Below, piece by piece: positions 15,453 to 24,860 of a stretch of DNA of 64,000 bases (the first letter of the stretch is position 1; each line of letters begins with the position of its first letter). The notes beneath the pieces were generated by a model, which worked only from the letters and a program-made list of their open reading frames with translations, ran no database searches and was not told where the DNA came from. Made by a program: the position numbers and the translations under genes. The stretch is from UBA4408 sp002389785. GTDB taxonomy: Bacteria > Bacteroidota > Bacteroidia > UBA4408. The stretch spans positions 38,498-102,497 of the forward strand of contig DAORJK010000011.1 in the NCBI GenBank assembly GCA_035438985.1. Direction: 5' to 3'.

Positions 15453-16445
15453 ATGAACGATGTTTTAAAAGACCATAAATACATTAAGGCAATCACTAAA
15501 TTATCTGACGAAATCGACGACCGTTACGAATTTCACAAGCAGGTTTCGCCTATTTTGGTAGAGATGGGCAACGATAAGGAATTTTTGAAGGAAGTTATTC
15601 GACGTAATTTTACTGATAGTGGCTATTTATCTCAAACATGGAGTTTGTATAACATTCCTTATTTCTTTGTATTTGAAAATGAACACGTAAATGTAAAAAT
15701 TCACCTGTTTCCGCGGCATCAAAAAAAGATCGATGGCATTGCTGCGCATTGCATACATCATCACAATAATTACTTACTCACCAGCAATGCTTTTTTTGGT
15801 TCCGGTTACGAAAGTATGCTGTTTAATAAAGAGGTAAATCTCAATGAGAATGACTTGAGCGTTAAGCTAAAAGTAAGCAAGCATTTTCATCAAAAAGACT
15901 GGAATCCATCACTGGTGGATAGTTGGGAACCGCATGTGGTTTTTATTCCGGAAGCACTCTCGGCAACGCTGGTTGTTTGGACTCCCGATAAAAAGCGAAC
16001 TACCGATAATTTGCGTTCGAACCCGGTATTAAAGGCTATTAAAGGACCCTTGCGTTGGGCGATACATACCTTAGGCTTAACCGAAAAATTTGGTATAGCT
16101 GCTAAAAACACCTATCAATTTTATCCAACAAAAACTCCACTTGGCTACAAAGCCATCGAAGAAAACGAATATTTTGCACCCACACGTGCCGCTACCGGAG
16201 CCGAAGTTGATGAATACAGCATGCGCATGATCTTCGACTTTTTGCAACAAGCCGATTTAATTGAACCTGAATTTTTGAAGCAAGTAAGAGCCAATAGAGA
16301 AACGCCGGCCTACTACTATAAATGGATTGATATGGTGCTACGAAACGAGAAAGTTCCGGAAGTTTTTCACCGCGAAGAAATTAATATTCCCATTAGAGCC
16401 TATACCCGTGCCGATATCTTAGCTGCTTCTGCTGCCATCGCTTAA
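15453..16445 (+). CDS. Uncharacterised 330-residue protein
   Basis: I do not recognise the family. It lacks a signal peptide and membrane segments, so it is probably cytoplasmic. A helical N-terminus (1-65) precedes a beta-rich central part with many histidines: VKIHLFPRHQKKIDGIAAHC, the HCIHHHNNYLL segment, KHFHQKDWNPS and WEPHVVFIPEALSATLVVWT. The spacing of His residues on strands recalls metal-binding cupin-like folds, but no standard cupin motif is exact. The C-terminal third is helical. The ATG at 15453 is preceded by an A-rich region typical of Bacteroidota starts. Its last 27 bases overlap the end of the gene on the opposite strand. Confidence 0.75.
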   Translation: MNDVLKDHKYIKAITKLSDEIDDRYEFHKQVSPILVEMGNDKEFLKEVIRRNFTDSGYLSQTWSLYNIPYFFVFENEHVNVKIHLFPRHQKKIDGIAAHCIHHHNNYLLTSNAFFGSGYESMLFNKEVNLNENDLSVKLKVSKHFHQKDWNPSLVDSWEPHVVFIPEALSATLVVWTPDKKRTTDNLRSNPVLKAIKGPLRWAIHTLGLTEKFGIAAKNTYQFYPTKTPLGYKAIEENEYFAPTRAATGAEVDEYSMRMIFDFLQQADLIEPEFLKQVRANRETPAYYYKWIDMVLRNEKVPEVFHREEINIPIRAYTRADILAASAAIA

Positions 16446-16895
16446 GGTTTTGCTTTCCGTAGGTTGATCTACTATTTCCTTCTTTCTAAGTTTATTTAGC
16501 AAGTAAGAAAGTGTAATAATTTCATTCTTTTCGATCCAACTTAAAAGTAGGGCGCACCAAATACACAAAGGCACTAAGCAATAAATTAATCCGTTGTACC
16601 AAAAGCCTAAGAAATTATATACATGGGCTTTTTGAGGATTGCTTTTTAAATAAATAACAGGGAGCAGCTCACCTTGTTTGTAGGTCACATTTTGTTCAGC
16701 TTCGAAACTATAGTAAAGGGTATCTACTGTAAATTCGATGCGTATTGGTTGCATCCCACCGTTCGAATAATACAAGGCTTTTCCATTTGTAAATTCTGCC
16801 TTGCGAATAAATTCATACTTGTTTAAGAAGTAGTACAGCGAAATAATCAATATTCCTCCCCAAATTAAACCATTACGGGAAGCCTTAAATTGCAT
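16419..16895 (-). CDS. Small membrane protein, DUF3592-like
   Basis: The 158-residue protein has two predicted transmembrane helices, at about 9-24 (GLIWGGILIISLYYFL) and 95-122 (FWYNGLIYCLVPLCIWCALL). Between them is an extracytoplasmic beta-rich segment (IRIEFTVDTLYYSFEAEQNV, GELLPVIYLKSNPQKAHVYN). The pattern, including a VIYLKSNP-type strand, resembles DUF3592 proteins of unknown function. It lies 7 bases downstream of the 177-residue gene on the same strand, so the two form an operon. Its 3' end overlaps the convergent upstream gene. Confidence 0.68.
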   Translation of the reverse strand: MQFKASRNGLIWGGILIISLYYFLNKYEFIRKAEFTNGKALYYSNGGMQPIRIEFTVDTLYYSFEAEQNVTYKQGELLPVIYLKSNPQKAHVYNFLGFWYNGLIYCLVPLCIWCALLLSWIEKNEIITLSYLLNKLRKKEIVDQPTESKTLSDGSRSS

Positions 16896-16902
16896 GTTTC
16901 AT

Positions 16903-17436
16903 TTAATCAATTAACTCGGGTTTGTTTAACTGATATTCCCAATTTAAATAGTGTTTTTTAGAAGCGAGTAAAAGCGCATTGTATTCTTGCACATAGTCGT
17001 ACCTCAAATCTTCGTGTAATTTTTGAATTAATAGACGCGATTTATTTAAGCTTCGCAAAAGTAGTCCCAATAAAGGGTAATGCTTTGTGTCCTTTTCAAC
17101 AGTGGCTAAAAATTTGGTGCCAAAGTGAAGTAATAATTCAATTTCACCTTGTTTGTTTTTTGTAAAGCGGCTGTATTTTACTATTAAGCGAAGTACTTTA
17201 CGAAGTGATTTTGTTGCATAGTAATAATGCAAATTCAACCCTTCAAAATGAGCATTAATATCTTGTTTCAAACGCTGGGCATAGGCAATTGGATTTTCAG
17301 CATCGAACAGCAAGTAAGTGAGCATTTCTTTATTTTCAACCTTGAGTTTTGCTAAACTTAAGCAAATTTCAATGAGTTCTTTCGGCCCTCGAGTGCTTAA
17401 TTCTTTTTTTAAAAGATGTATCTTTTCCTTTTCCAC
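16903..17436 (-). CDS. Uncharacterised helical 177-residue protein
   Basis: No known domain is recognised. The protein is almost entirely predicted helix and basic (KELIEICLSLAKLKVENKEM, SLRKVLRLIVKYSRFTKNKQ, KSRLLIQKLHEDLRYDYVQE), with no signal or membrane segment. The layout recalls conserved hypothetical proteins of Bacteroidota. It is followed after 7 bases by the DUF3592-like gene. ATG at 17436 gives the full frame. Confidence 0.68.
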   Translation of the reverse strand: MEKEKIHLLKKELSTRGPKELIEICLSLAKLKVENKEMLTYLLFDAENPIAYAQRLKQDINAHFEGLNLHYYYATKSLRKVLRLIVKYSRFTKNKQGEIELLLHFGTKFLATVEKDTKHYPLLGLLLRSLNKSRLLIQKLHEDLRYDYVQEYNALLLASKKHYLNWEYQLNKPELID

Positions 17437-17464
17437 AATACTTGTTCAAGATGGTATGAAAATA

Positions 17465-17504
17465 TAAAAAAAGCCGGAATGCGAGATGCTGCAAACCGGC
17501 TTTT
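17465..17504 (-). terminator. Terminator downstream of the first Omp28-like gene
   Basis: On the minus strand AAAAGCCGG (17504 to 17496) pairs with CCGGCTTTT, followed by a T run to 17465, 18 bases after the stop of the gene ending at 17522. The loop is about 18 bases. Confidence 0.85.
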
Positions 17505-17521
17505 CTTAAAAGTTAAACTAC

Positions 17522-19600
17522 TTATTTTACTACAGAAATTCTGCGTACAAATGCATTGTTTTTAGAATCACACACAGCAATGTGATAAAAACCTGCTGCT
17601 AATTGGCTCACGTCAAATTTAACAGTGCTTTTTCCACTTTGTCCATTGATGTTTTTAACTTCAATGCTGCGTCCTTCTGCATCCATCAATTGAACTTTTA
17701 ATTTTTCGGCAGCATTCAAACTAATTTCAACCGCTGCAAAATCTTTGGCAGGATTTGGATATACCAACAATGAATTAACAGCAGCACTTAATGTAGGTGC
17801 ATCTGTAATCATTTCTTCAATAAAATTAGCTGCCTGAAATACTTGTTTCGTACCATCTGCTGCTTGTAACCATCCCATCATGGTTAAATCAGAAAAGTCT
17901 TCCACTGAATGTTCAATTGTATGGTCAATAATATTGGCAGTTTGTCCGTTGGCCGGTAAGCGATAATTTCCATTAAAAGTATAACTGATGGTTGTTGAAT
18001 CCCAAGCTCCGGCAGTAATTGCTGGCAATAAAGTTCCATTTTCATCGGGCAACATTTTTTTCATCACATGAAAGAATGCGGTTTCACCGTTAGTTTTAAT
18101 ATTTAATGAGGTCGTTTTTTCTGCTACAGCTACATACAAAATAGTTGCCGTAGAATTAAACAAAGGCGAGTATTTTACTTTAGCGGTATAAGTGCGATTG
18201 ATGGTATCGGATGTAAAAGTACCACTCATTTTAAACATCGCAGGAACCGCTCTAGTGCTTTGGTATAGTGGATAGGTAAATGAATTAGCATTACCATCCC
18301 AGCCTCCGTCATTTTCCATACGCGGAATAGAGTTGATGCCATAATAAGTAGAACGACGGTTGGTACTTTCAACAGTTGTATATGGATCGCCGGTTCCAGG
18401 GAAATTTTGCTGGTATTTGATGGATACAAAATCATTTTGGTTGATGGTATCTACAATCGCATGAAAATTAGCATTACCCGGTTGACAAGGCGGACAAGTT
18501 GAACCGGTAAATATTTCGAATAAAGGAACACGTTGCTCCAACGACAATAATATATTAATTGATTTACTTAATGTATCATTTGCATTGTTCAAATCGGCAT
18601 TGCTTCCATTAATATCCGTAGCATAGCATTTTAAGCTGTATTGTCCGGGTGCAGCTGAGGTCCATTGAACACTGTGTGTAAAAGTGGCAGTCGCAAGCGG
18701 AGCAATAGATAATCCAGACAATACATCTGTAACAACGGTCCCGTTATTAATTACATAATTAATCGTTAAATCGGTAATGGTAGCAGAACCAAAATTTTTA
18801 ATAATTCCGCTAATGTCGTTTGCACCTAAGGCTAAGTAGGCCGAAGTATTAATTTTAGTGATTCCTAAATCATAAGCCGGTTGAACACCTTGAATAAATT
18901 GATAATAAGTATTGTCAACTGCAGTTGAACCTGTTCCGGCAACACCGTTTAAATTTGGCGAACCTGCAACAGCATAAGCTGTAGTACTGTTAATTTGAAT
19001 TCCTGCTGAAACTTTTTTGGTAGCGGCATAACCACCGGTTCGTGAATCAACAATGTAAATGTTGTTGGTAGTTTCTTCAAATACAATGCTCCAATAAGTG
19101 TAATTACTGCCATCGGATGCAACTGTTCCATATCCATAAGAACTAAAATGTATCCAGTACTGACGGTTAGGTGCTGTTCCAAAAGTTTTGGTTGATACGT
19201 AATCGTTGGTCCCTTTACCCGCTAATCCCCAAATACATACAGAGTTATCAGGAATTAAAGCACTCGGTAATGCAGCCTTTGTATAAGTTGGTGCAGCTAA
19301 AGCTGTTGCTACATCAAAAGTTACAATCGCTGAGGACGATACTTTGTACTGTGTTACCGGAGTTCCATTAAAAGAAAATCCAAAAGGTATTGTTTGCGTT
19401 GTACTCCATGCAGGATTAGCATTGGTGGGCCCTAAAATATTGTTCCATCCGGCTGCCATACCGCCTCCAAAGGGGAATTCAGGATCGTTGTTTAAATTGC
19501 CCGGATTTTGACCGGCATTGACAAATGGAATGTAATAATACTGTGCATTTGCAACTTCACAAACACACAGGAAAACTAATAAGTGTAAAATTTTTTTCAT
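17522..19600 (-). CDS. T9SS-secreted Omp28-related protein (paralogue 1)
   Basis: The 692-residue protein has a signal peptide (cleavage after EVANAQ) and an N-terminal beta-sandwich region about 22-235. A CARDB-like adhesion segment spans about 240-350 (YDLGITKINTSAYLALGAND). An Omp28-like thioredoxin fold is at about 355-590, with the redox pair CPPC at 369-372 (FEIFTGSTCPPCQPGN) and GINSIPRMENDGGWDG. A T9SS type A sorting domain at about 610-692 (LLVYPNPAKDF, then LAAGFYHIAV and a final RRISVVK) directs export through the outer membrane and surface attachment. Omp28 was first described in Porphyromonas. Function here is unknown; a thiol-disulfide role is possible. A paralogue of identical length lies directly upstream. 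Confidence 0.88.
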   Translation of the reverse strand: MKKILHLLVFLCVCEVANAQYYYIPFVNAGQNPGNLNNDPEFPFGGGMAAGWNNILGPTNANPAWSTTQTIPFGFSFNGTPVTQYKVSSSAIVTFDVATALAAPTYTKAALPSALIPDNSVCIWGLAGKGTNDYVSTKTFGTAPNRQYWIHFSSYGYGTVASDGSNYTYWSIVFEETTNNIYIVDSRTGGYAATKKVSAGIQINSTTAYAVAGSPNLNGVAGTGSTAVDNTYYQFIQGVQPAYDLGITKINTSAYLALGANDISGIIKNFGSATITDLTINYVINNGTVVTDVLSGLSIAPLATATFTHSVQWTSAAPGQYSLKCYATDINGSNADLNNANDTLSKSINILLSLEQRVPLFEIFTGSTCPPCQPGNANFHAIVDTINQNDFVSIKYQQNFPGTGDPYTTVESTNRRSTYYGINSIPRMENDGGWDGNANSFTYPLYQSTRAVPAMFKMSGTFTSDTINRTYTAKVKYSPLFNSTATILYVAVAEKTTSLNIKTNGETAFFHVMKKMLPDENGTLLPAITAGAWDSTTISYTFNGNYRLPANGQTANIIDHTIEHSVEDFSDLTMMGWLQAADGTKQVFQAANFIEEMITDAPTLSAAVNSLLVYPNPAKDFAAVEISLNAAEKLKVQLMDAEGRSIEVKNINGQSGKSTVKFDVSQLAAGFYHIAVCDSKNNAFVRRISVVK

Positions 19601-19769
19601 GAATTTATGGTTTAAGGTAGATTAATTTAACGAGGTGTAAATGTAAAAAAAATATTAATTCATTTGCTCTTAATTTAAAGAAAAGCCGTTAATAATAAAG
19701 CAATTAAGATTTGTAACGTTCTAATTAATTAGGTGTATTTACTGCTTAGTTTCCGTTTCAATTTTCAGT

Positions 19770-21848
19770 TTAATTGGTATCTTTCACAAAGCGTCTAATA
19801 AAAGCATTTTGCTTTGAATCGCTTACTTGAACAAAATAAATACCTGCAGGTAATTTGCTTAAATCAAATTGTAATTGGAAATTTCCTGCTGTACCATTAA
19901 TTTCTTTCGATTGAATCAAACGATTGCTTTCGTCCAACAGTTTGCATCGAAGCTTTTCGGCACTAGTTAAATTGATATCGATCGTCACAAAATCAACCGC
20001 CGGATTCGGAAAAAGTTGAATTTCAGTGATGTTTTTACTCATTGGGTAAATGCCGATATAGCTGTCTTTTAACAAATTTGCCGCTTGATAAACCTGTTTG
20101 CTATTTCCCGATTGCACCCAGCATAACATAGTTAAATCGCTGAACTGCTCAACAGAGTGCTCGATAGCATGGTTAATAATGTTTGAAGATTGTCCGTTTA
20201 AAGGCAATCGATAATTACCGTTAAAGCTATAAGTTATACTTGCCGAATCTATAGCACCGGCAGTTGTTGAAAGCAATATACTGCCCTGTTCATCGGGCAA
20301 CATTTTTTTTAGCACATTGAAAAATGCTGTCTCACCGTTAGTGGTTACATTCGCAGTAGTTTTCTTCTCAACAAGGGCAGTTTGTAAGATGGTTCCCTGG
20401 GCATCAAAAAGTGATTTGTAATAAATCTTCGCCGAATAGGTTTTTGAAATAGTATCGGCACTAAATCTTCCCCATAACTCGTATTGTGCAGGAACAGCTC
20501 GGGTAGTTTTATATAAAGGATAGGTAAATGAATTCGCATTGCCATCCCAACCTCCATCGTTTTCCATACGCGGAATTGAATTAATGCCATAATAGTTTAA
20601 ACGTCGGTTAATACTTTCGGCGGTAGCATAAGGATCGCCCGTTCCGGGAAAATCTTCCTGGTATTTAATTGACACAAAATTATCCTGTGGAATTGTATCG
20701 ACAATGCCATGAAAATTAAGGTTGCCGGGCTGACATGGCGGACAAGTTGAACTGGTAAATATTTCGAACAATGGTTTGCGCTGTGTTTGCGACAAAAGCA
20801 CATACACCGTTTTTGAAAGACTGTCGTTGGATGGATTTTGATCGACATTAGCTCCATTAATTTCAGTAGCGAAACAGGTAATAGTATAAGTTCCAGGGCT
20901 GGCAGCATTCCAGGGAATCGAATGTGTGAATAGCTGTGAATTTAGCGGTTCAATGTATAGTCCCGATAAAACCGAGCTCACAACAGTCCCTCCATTTATT
21001 TGATAATTTATTTTTAAGGTAGTAATTGTATCGGCTCCTAAATTGCGCAATTCACCATTGATGGTAACATTACCGGGTAGTGAAAATAGTGGCGAGTTAA
21101 TTTTGGTTAGTGTCACGTCAAAATTGGGTTGTAACCCGGCTGTAAACTGATAAAAACTATTGTCGTTGGTAGCGTTTCCGCTTCCTGCCAGCGCAGGCAA
21201 ATTAGGTGAACCAACTACTGAAATTGCAGTGGAGTTGTCCATCTGAATTCCTGCCGAAACCAGTTTAGCGCCGGTAAAACCAACGGTACGCATATCTACC
21301 AAATAGATGTTGTTGCTGGTTTCTTCTAATACAATCGCCCAAAAAGCAGAGTTTGAAGCATCTGAAATTGTATTGCCATAACCAAATGAATTAAATTGTA
21401 TCCAAACTTGTCTATTCGGACTATTTCCAAAAGTTTTGGTATACACTTCATCATTAAACCCTTTGCTGTTGAGCCCCCAAATGCAAATTGAATTGTCGGG
21501 AATTGCAGCATCCGGCAATGCAGCTCTGGTATATCCGGGTGCGGGCAAAGAGGTTAGAATATCAAAAGTTACAATACCCGATGATGAAACCATATACTGA
21601 TTGTAGGCTAGACCATTGAAAGTAAAATTAAAAGGAAGAGTTTGAATTGAACTCCAAATCGCACTCGTATTGTTAGGACCTAGTATGCTGTCCCAACCTG
21701 AAAATGAAGCTCCGCTATAGGTTAATTCCTGCTCGTTGTTTAAATTACCCGGGTTTTGACCTGCGGGGGTAAAAGGCAAATAATAATATTGAGCTTGTGA
21801 GCTTTTGAACATCAAACTAAGTAAGCAAATTACAATTAATTTCTTCAT
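19770..21848 (-). CDS. T9SS-secreted Omp28-related protein (paralogue 2)
   Basis: Also 692 residues, colinear with the neighbour at 17522-19600. Both have the same QYYY-[IL]-PF start after the signal peptide, and CPPC at the same positions 369-372 (FEIFTSSTCPPCQPGN). Both share GINSIPRMENDGGWDGNANS, FFNVLKKMLPDE, the IEHSVEQFSDLTML segment and a T9SS type A tail (LFPNPAVDF, LPAGIYFVQV, RRFVKDTN). The two are clearly a tandem duplication that has since diverged throughout. About 170 bases separate them, so each may have its own promoter. Function is unknown, as for the paralogue. Confidence 0.88.
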   Translation of the reverse strand: MKKLIVICLLSLMFKSSQAQYYYLPFTPAGQNPGNLNNEQELTYSGASFSGWDSILGPNNTSAIWSSIQTLPFNFTFNGLAYNQYMVSSSGIVTFDILTSLPAPGYTRAALPDAAIPDNSICIWGLNSKGFNDEVYTKTFGNSPNRQVWIQFNSFGYGNTISDASNSAFWAIVLEETSNNIYLVDMRTVGFTGAKLVSAGIQMDNSTAISVVGSPNLPALAGSGNATNDNSFYQFTAGLQPNFDVTLTKINSPLFSLPGNVTINGELRNLGADTITTLKINYQINGGTVVSSVLSGLYIEPLNSQLFTHSIPWNAASPGTYTITCFATEINGANVDQNPSNDSLSKTVYVLLSQTQRKPLFEIFTSSTCPPCQPGNLNFHGIVDTIPQDNFVSIKYQEDFPGTGDPYATAESINRRLNYYGINSIPRMENDGGWDGNANSFTYPLYKTTRAVPAQYELWGRFSADTISKTYSAKIYYKSLFDAQGTILQTALVEKKTTANVTTNGETAFFNVLKKMLPDEQGSILLSTTAGAIDSASITYSFNGNYRLPLNGQSSNIINHAIEHSVEQFSDLTMLCWVQSGNSKQVYQAANLLKDSYIGIYPMSKNITEIQLFPNPAVDFVTIDINLTSAEKLRCKLLDESNRLIQSKEINGTAGNFQLQFDLSKLPAGIYFVQVSDSKQNAFIRRFVKDTN

Positions 21849-21952
21849 TGGTAGTTAGCGTTATGACTTTATTAATTAAGGAAATTGTTTTTAGATTTTC
21901 GCCTCCTACTAAAAATGGAAGAGTTTTTTGTAAGGGCACTTTGTGTGTATTT

Positions 21953-24172
21953 TTAACGTACGATAAACTTTTTAGAAAGACTTTGTTGATGGCTAGTTAT
22001 GTTGCATGAATACAATCCTTTTGCCCATTCAGCCGTTGATAGGCTAAAACTGTTTTTGTGTATTTCTTGAATATAAACCAACTCACCTACCGAATTGTAA
22101 ATGCTGATTGTTTTGGCTGTTTCAGGTAATTGATTGATGAAGGTTAAATTTAAATTACCGGTAACCGGATTCGGATAAAGTAGTACTTCACCATTAGGTA
22201 CAGAGTTTTCAGCAATGCTTACGGCAGAAAATTTACCCTTAAAAAAAGTTACACCTCCCGAATAATTTCCAATCACCCAATCGTAGTAACCATCAGCAGT
22301 AATATCGGAAATAGCAGGAGCAATTCGATCGCCTTCGCTTAAATTGCGGTAAAGCGTATCCGAGAGGGTAAAAGCGCCACCAAGGTTATTGTCGATGTTG
22401 GTATAATGAAACACATGCCCATCTTGATTTCCGGCATATAAGTGATAGCCATTCGCTTCGTCAACCAGTTGAGGTGTGCAATATCCAATAAAAGCCCCGT
22501 AACTGCATACATTCACATTTCCAAAGTTTGGATTAACTAAAGTAAACTGTAGGTTGCTTCCGCTCGTGTTATTTTGATAATAGCTAAGTGTACCGTTACG
22601 CATTCCAATAAGCAAATCGGGCTTATTGTCGCGATTTACGTCTATTATTTGTGGTGAAGGAAACTGTCCAAGTGCTGTCAGTAATCCCGCTGCCGAAAGC
22701 ACAAAATTTGCAGTATTTCCGGCTCCGGCCAGGTTTTCAAAATAAAGTATACTGCCAGCATTATTGTTGGTAGCAATCATCATGTCCTTGTCTCCATCGC
22801 CGTCAACATCGCCAAAAGCAGGAGCCGCATACAATAAATTATACGCCGAAAGTCCGGCATAATCACGCGTTATTAATTCAAACTTAGGAACAGTGGCAGT
22901 TCCGATATTTCGATACAGACTAAGTTTGGTGCTAAGCGCACCGCTAATGTTAAAATACCCATAATTCCCAATGACCAAATCTTTCAAACCATCACTGTTG
23001 TAGTCAAAAAAGGTAGGATAAGCACCTTCGCCGGTTTCAATCATTTGATTTTGCATGAAACTGTTTGTTTGATAAGCGAAATTACAAGCACCGGTAGTAT
23101 CGGTATTTTTGTACCACCAATTGCTGTTAAAATTTTCGGATGAGTTTCCTGCATTAGGTGTGGCAATTAAATCCTTGTGTCCGTCATTGTCCACATCCAA
23201 ATAGAAAGCAGCCGGGAAAATGGTAATATTTACCGGTACATTTGACAAAGGGAAATTACTTTCTTGTGCACTTATATGTGCCATGGTACTATCTCCACCG
23301 TTGGTTAACATATTTAAATCGTTGGTACTAATGCCTCCTAATAACAAATCATAATCACGATCATTGTCTTTATCAAGTGCTAATAAGGAACTCCCAATGT
23401 GTAAATTTTTTGACAAAGCGGTGGTATCGTATCCAGCATTTCCGGGAGCAGGTTTACACGCGATGTTGAGATTAACAGTATTGGTAGTATTCGCAGTCAT
23501 GTGTCCCCAGCAAGTGCCATCCAGTCGAAAGTTGGATAAACTGTCGCAAACCCCATACGTTTCCATGCTCATGTTTTTGTGAAACTCAATTTCAGTTCCA
23601 CTGTTGATATCAAAAGTTAATACATCTAGATCACCATCGTAATCCACATCCACAAAGGAAGGTATGTCAACACGGCTAATGTATAAACCTAGGAAATCGT
23701 TTGGAGCCGGAGAGTAATGCGATTTTACAATGTATTCACTGAGTTGAAATGCTAATCCCGAAAGGGGCGTAGAAATGTTTTTAAATACTGAAAATCCACC
23801 GGTTGAGTAGGTAAAAATATCGTTAAATCCATCGCAGTTATAATCTAAAAACAAGGCCCAGTCATGCAGCGCCGGAAAACGTGAAATGTATTCCGGAGCA
23901 AATTTGTAATCCACTTGATTGGGAGTTCCGTGATTTATAAAAGGAATAATTTTATTACCGGTTCTATCAAAAATTACCATGTCTTTTGTGCCATCGAGAT
24001 TTAAATCGAGCTCTGAAAATTGTCCGTAATTAATTCCACCGGCCCAAGGATTTTGTAGGGTACTTCCATTAATTTTAACTTCCACTGAATCGTAGCGATC
24101 GAAAGCTATTTGTGCATTTACTGAAAGGGATAAAATGCAACAGATTGAAAATAAGGTATTTTTTAAAAACAT
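21953..24172 (-). CDS. T9SS-secreted FG-GAP/VCBS repeat protein
   Basis: The 739-residue protein has a signal peptide (MFLKNTLFSICCILSLSVNA) and a series of integrin-alpha-type FG-GAP repeats with calcium-binding loops: DVDYDGDLDVLTFD, DVDNDGHKDLIATPN, DYNSDGLKDLVIGNYG, DVDGDGDKDMMIATN and DVNRDNKPDLLIGMRN. The repeats should fold into a beta-propeller. A T9SS type A domain closes the protein (VLLYPNPVTGNLNLTF, WAKGLYSCNI, KKFIVR). Such proteins are cell-surface or secreted adhesins or binding proteins; the ligand is unknown. It lies upstream of the Omp28-like pair on the same strand, with a 104-base gap. Confidence 0.87.
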   Translation of the reverse strand: MFLKNTLFSICCILSLSVNAQIAFDRYDSVEVKINGSTLQNPWAGGINYGQFSELDLNLDGTKDMVIFDRTGNKIIPFINHGTPNQVDYKFAPEYISRFPALHDWALFLDYNCDGFNDIFTYSTGGFSVFKNISTPLSGLAFQLSEYIVKSHYSPAPNDFLGLYISRVDIPSFVDVDYDGDLDVLTFDINSGTEIEFHKNMSMETYGVCDSLSNFRLDGTCWGHMTANTTNTVNLNIACKPAPGNAGYDTTALSKNLHIGSSLLALDKDNDRDYDLLLGGISTNDLNMLTNGGDSTMAHISAQESNFPLSNVPVNITIFPAAFYLDVDNDGHKDLIATPNAGNSSENFNSNWWYKNTDTTGACNFAYQTNSFMQNQMIETGEGAYPTFFDYNSDGLKDLVIGNYGYFNISGALSTKLSLYRNIGTATVPKFELITRDYAGLSAYNLLYAAPAFGDVDGDGDKDMMIATNNNAGSILYFENLAGAGNTANFVLSAAGLLTALGQFPSPQIIDVNRDNKPDLLIGMRNGTLSYYQNNTSGSNLQFTLVNPNFGNVNVCSYGAFIGYCTPQLVDEANGYHLYAGNQDGHVFHYTNIDNNLGGAFTLSDTLYRNLSEGDRIAPAISDITADGYYDWVIGNYSGGVTFFKGKFSAVSIAENSVPNGEVLLYPNPVTGNLNLTFINQLPETAKTISIYNSVGELVYIQEIHKNSFSLSTAEWAKGLYSCNITSHQQSLSKKFIVR

Positions 24173-24320
24173 GTGGGTTAAGGTTTTTTTACAAAATTAG
24201 TTTTTATTAGCGAAATTAAAAGCTTTAAAACAAAGATTTTAAAAGCATTAGCTGTCGATCTTGTTTTTATTTTTGAATGTCAGTGAGTCAATGAAAATTT
24301 AAGAAAATTGCAGAGAACTA

Positions 24321-24349
24321 TAAATTTGCTGTAATTTCAATTAGCTTTG
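24321..24349 (+). promoter_or_regulatory. Candidate -7 elements upstream of tatA
   Basis: TAAATTTG (24321-24328) and TAGCTTTG (24342-24349) both fit TAnnTTTG. Neither has a TTG at the usual 17-23 base spacing upstream, so only one or neither may be used. The region is a 197-base divergent intergenic space. Confidence 0.3.
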
Positions 24350-24369
24350 CAGCGAAAATATTTCGTCAC

Positions 24370-24660
24370 ATGACATTGTTGTTTTTAAACATGGGTGGAG
24401 GAGAAGTAGTACTAATTATGTTGGTAGTATTGCTTTTTTTTGGATCAAAAAATATCCCAAGTCTAGCTCGCGGATTAGGCAGAGCCATGCGTGAATTTCA
24501 GGAAGCATCCGATGGAATTAAACGCGAAATTGAGCAAACAGCAAAACCGGTAAAGGCAAATCTCGATCAATTGCACGATGAGTGGAACAGTACTGTGGAT
24601 TCGGTGAAAAAGGAGGTTGAAAAAGCAGCTGAACCAACTGATAAGGAAATTAAAAGCTAA
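24370..24660 (+). CDS. tatA: Sec-independent protein translocase TatA/E
   Basis: The 96-residue protein has the TatA pattern: a short N-terminal transmembrane helix (EVVLIMLVVLLFFG, about 12-25), the FGSKNIP hinge, and an amphipathic helix (LARGLGRAMREFQ). A charged, partly coiled C-terminal tail follows. TatA oligomers form the passage of the twin-arginine pathway for folded proteins. No tatB or tatC is adjacent, which is usual in Bacteroidota, where TatA and TatC can be encoded apart. ATG at 24370 is supported by the LLFLNMGGGE N-terminus common in this phylum. Confidence 0.93.
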   Translation: MTLLFLNMGGGEVVLIMLVVLLFFGSKNIPSLARGLGRAMREFQEASDGIKREIEQTAKPVKANLDQLHDEWNSTVDSVKKEVEKAAEPTDKEIKS

Positions 24661-24860
24661 CTGTTTTTGAAAGAATTGTAAAGTAGCTGCTTGGTAGGTT
24701 CTATCTGTATTCTGGTAAACAATTGTATTTTTGAATGGAGTGAAAGTTTGGCAACGTAGTAGCTTCAAAAAATCCCTAATTGAATAAGGAATTAAAAAAA
24801 ATTATTGGAGCTTATTGAATTTTATTTAATTTAGCCACCCAATAAAACAAATAAACCCTT

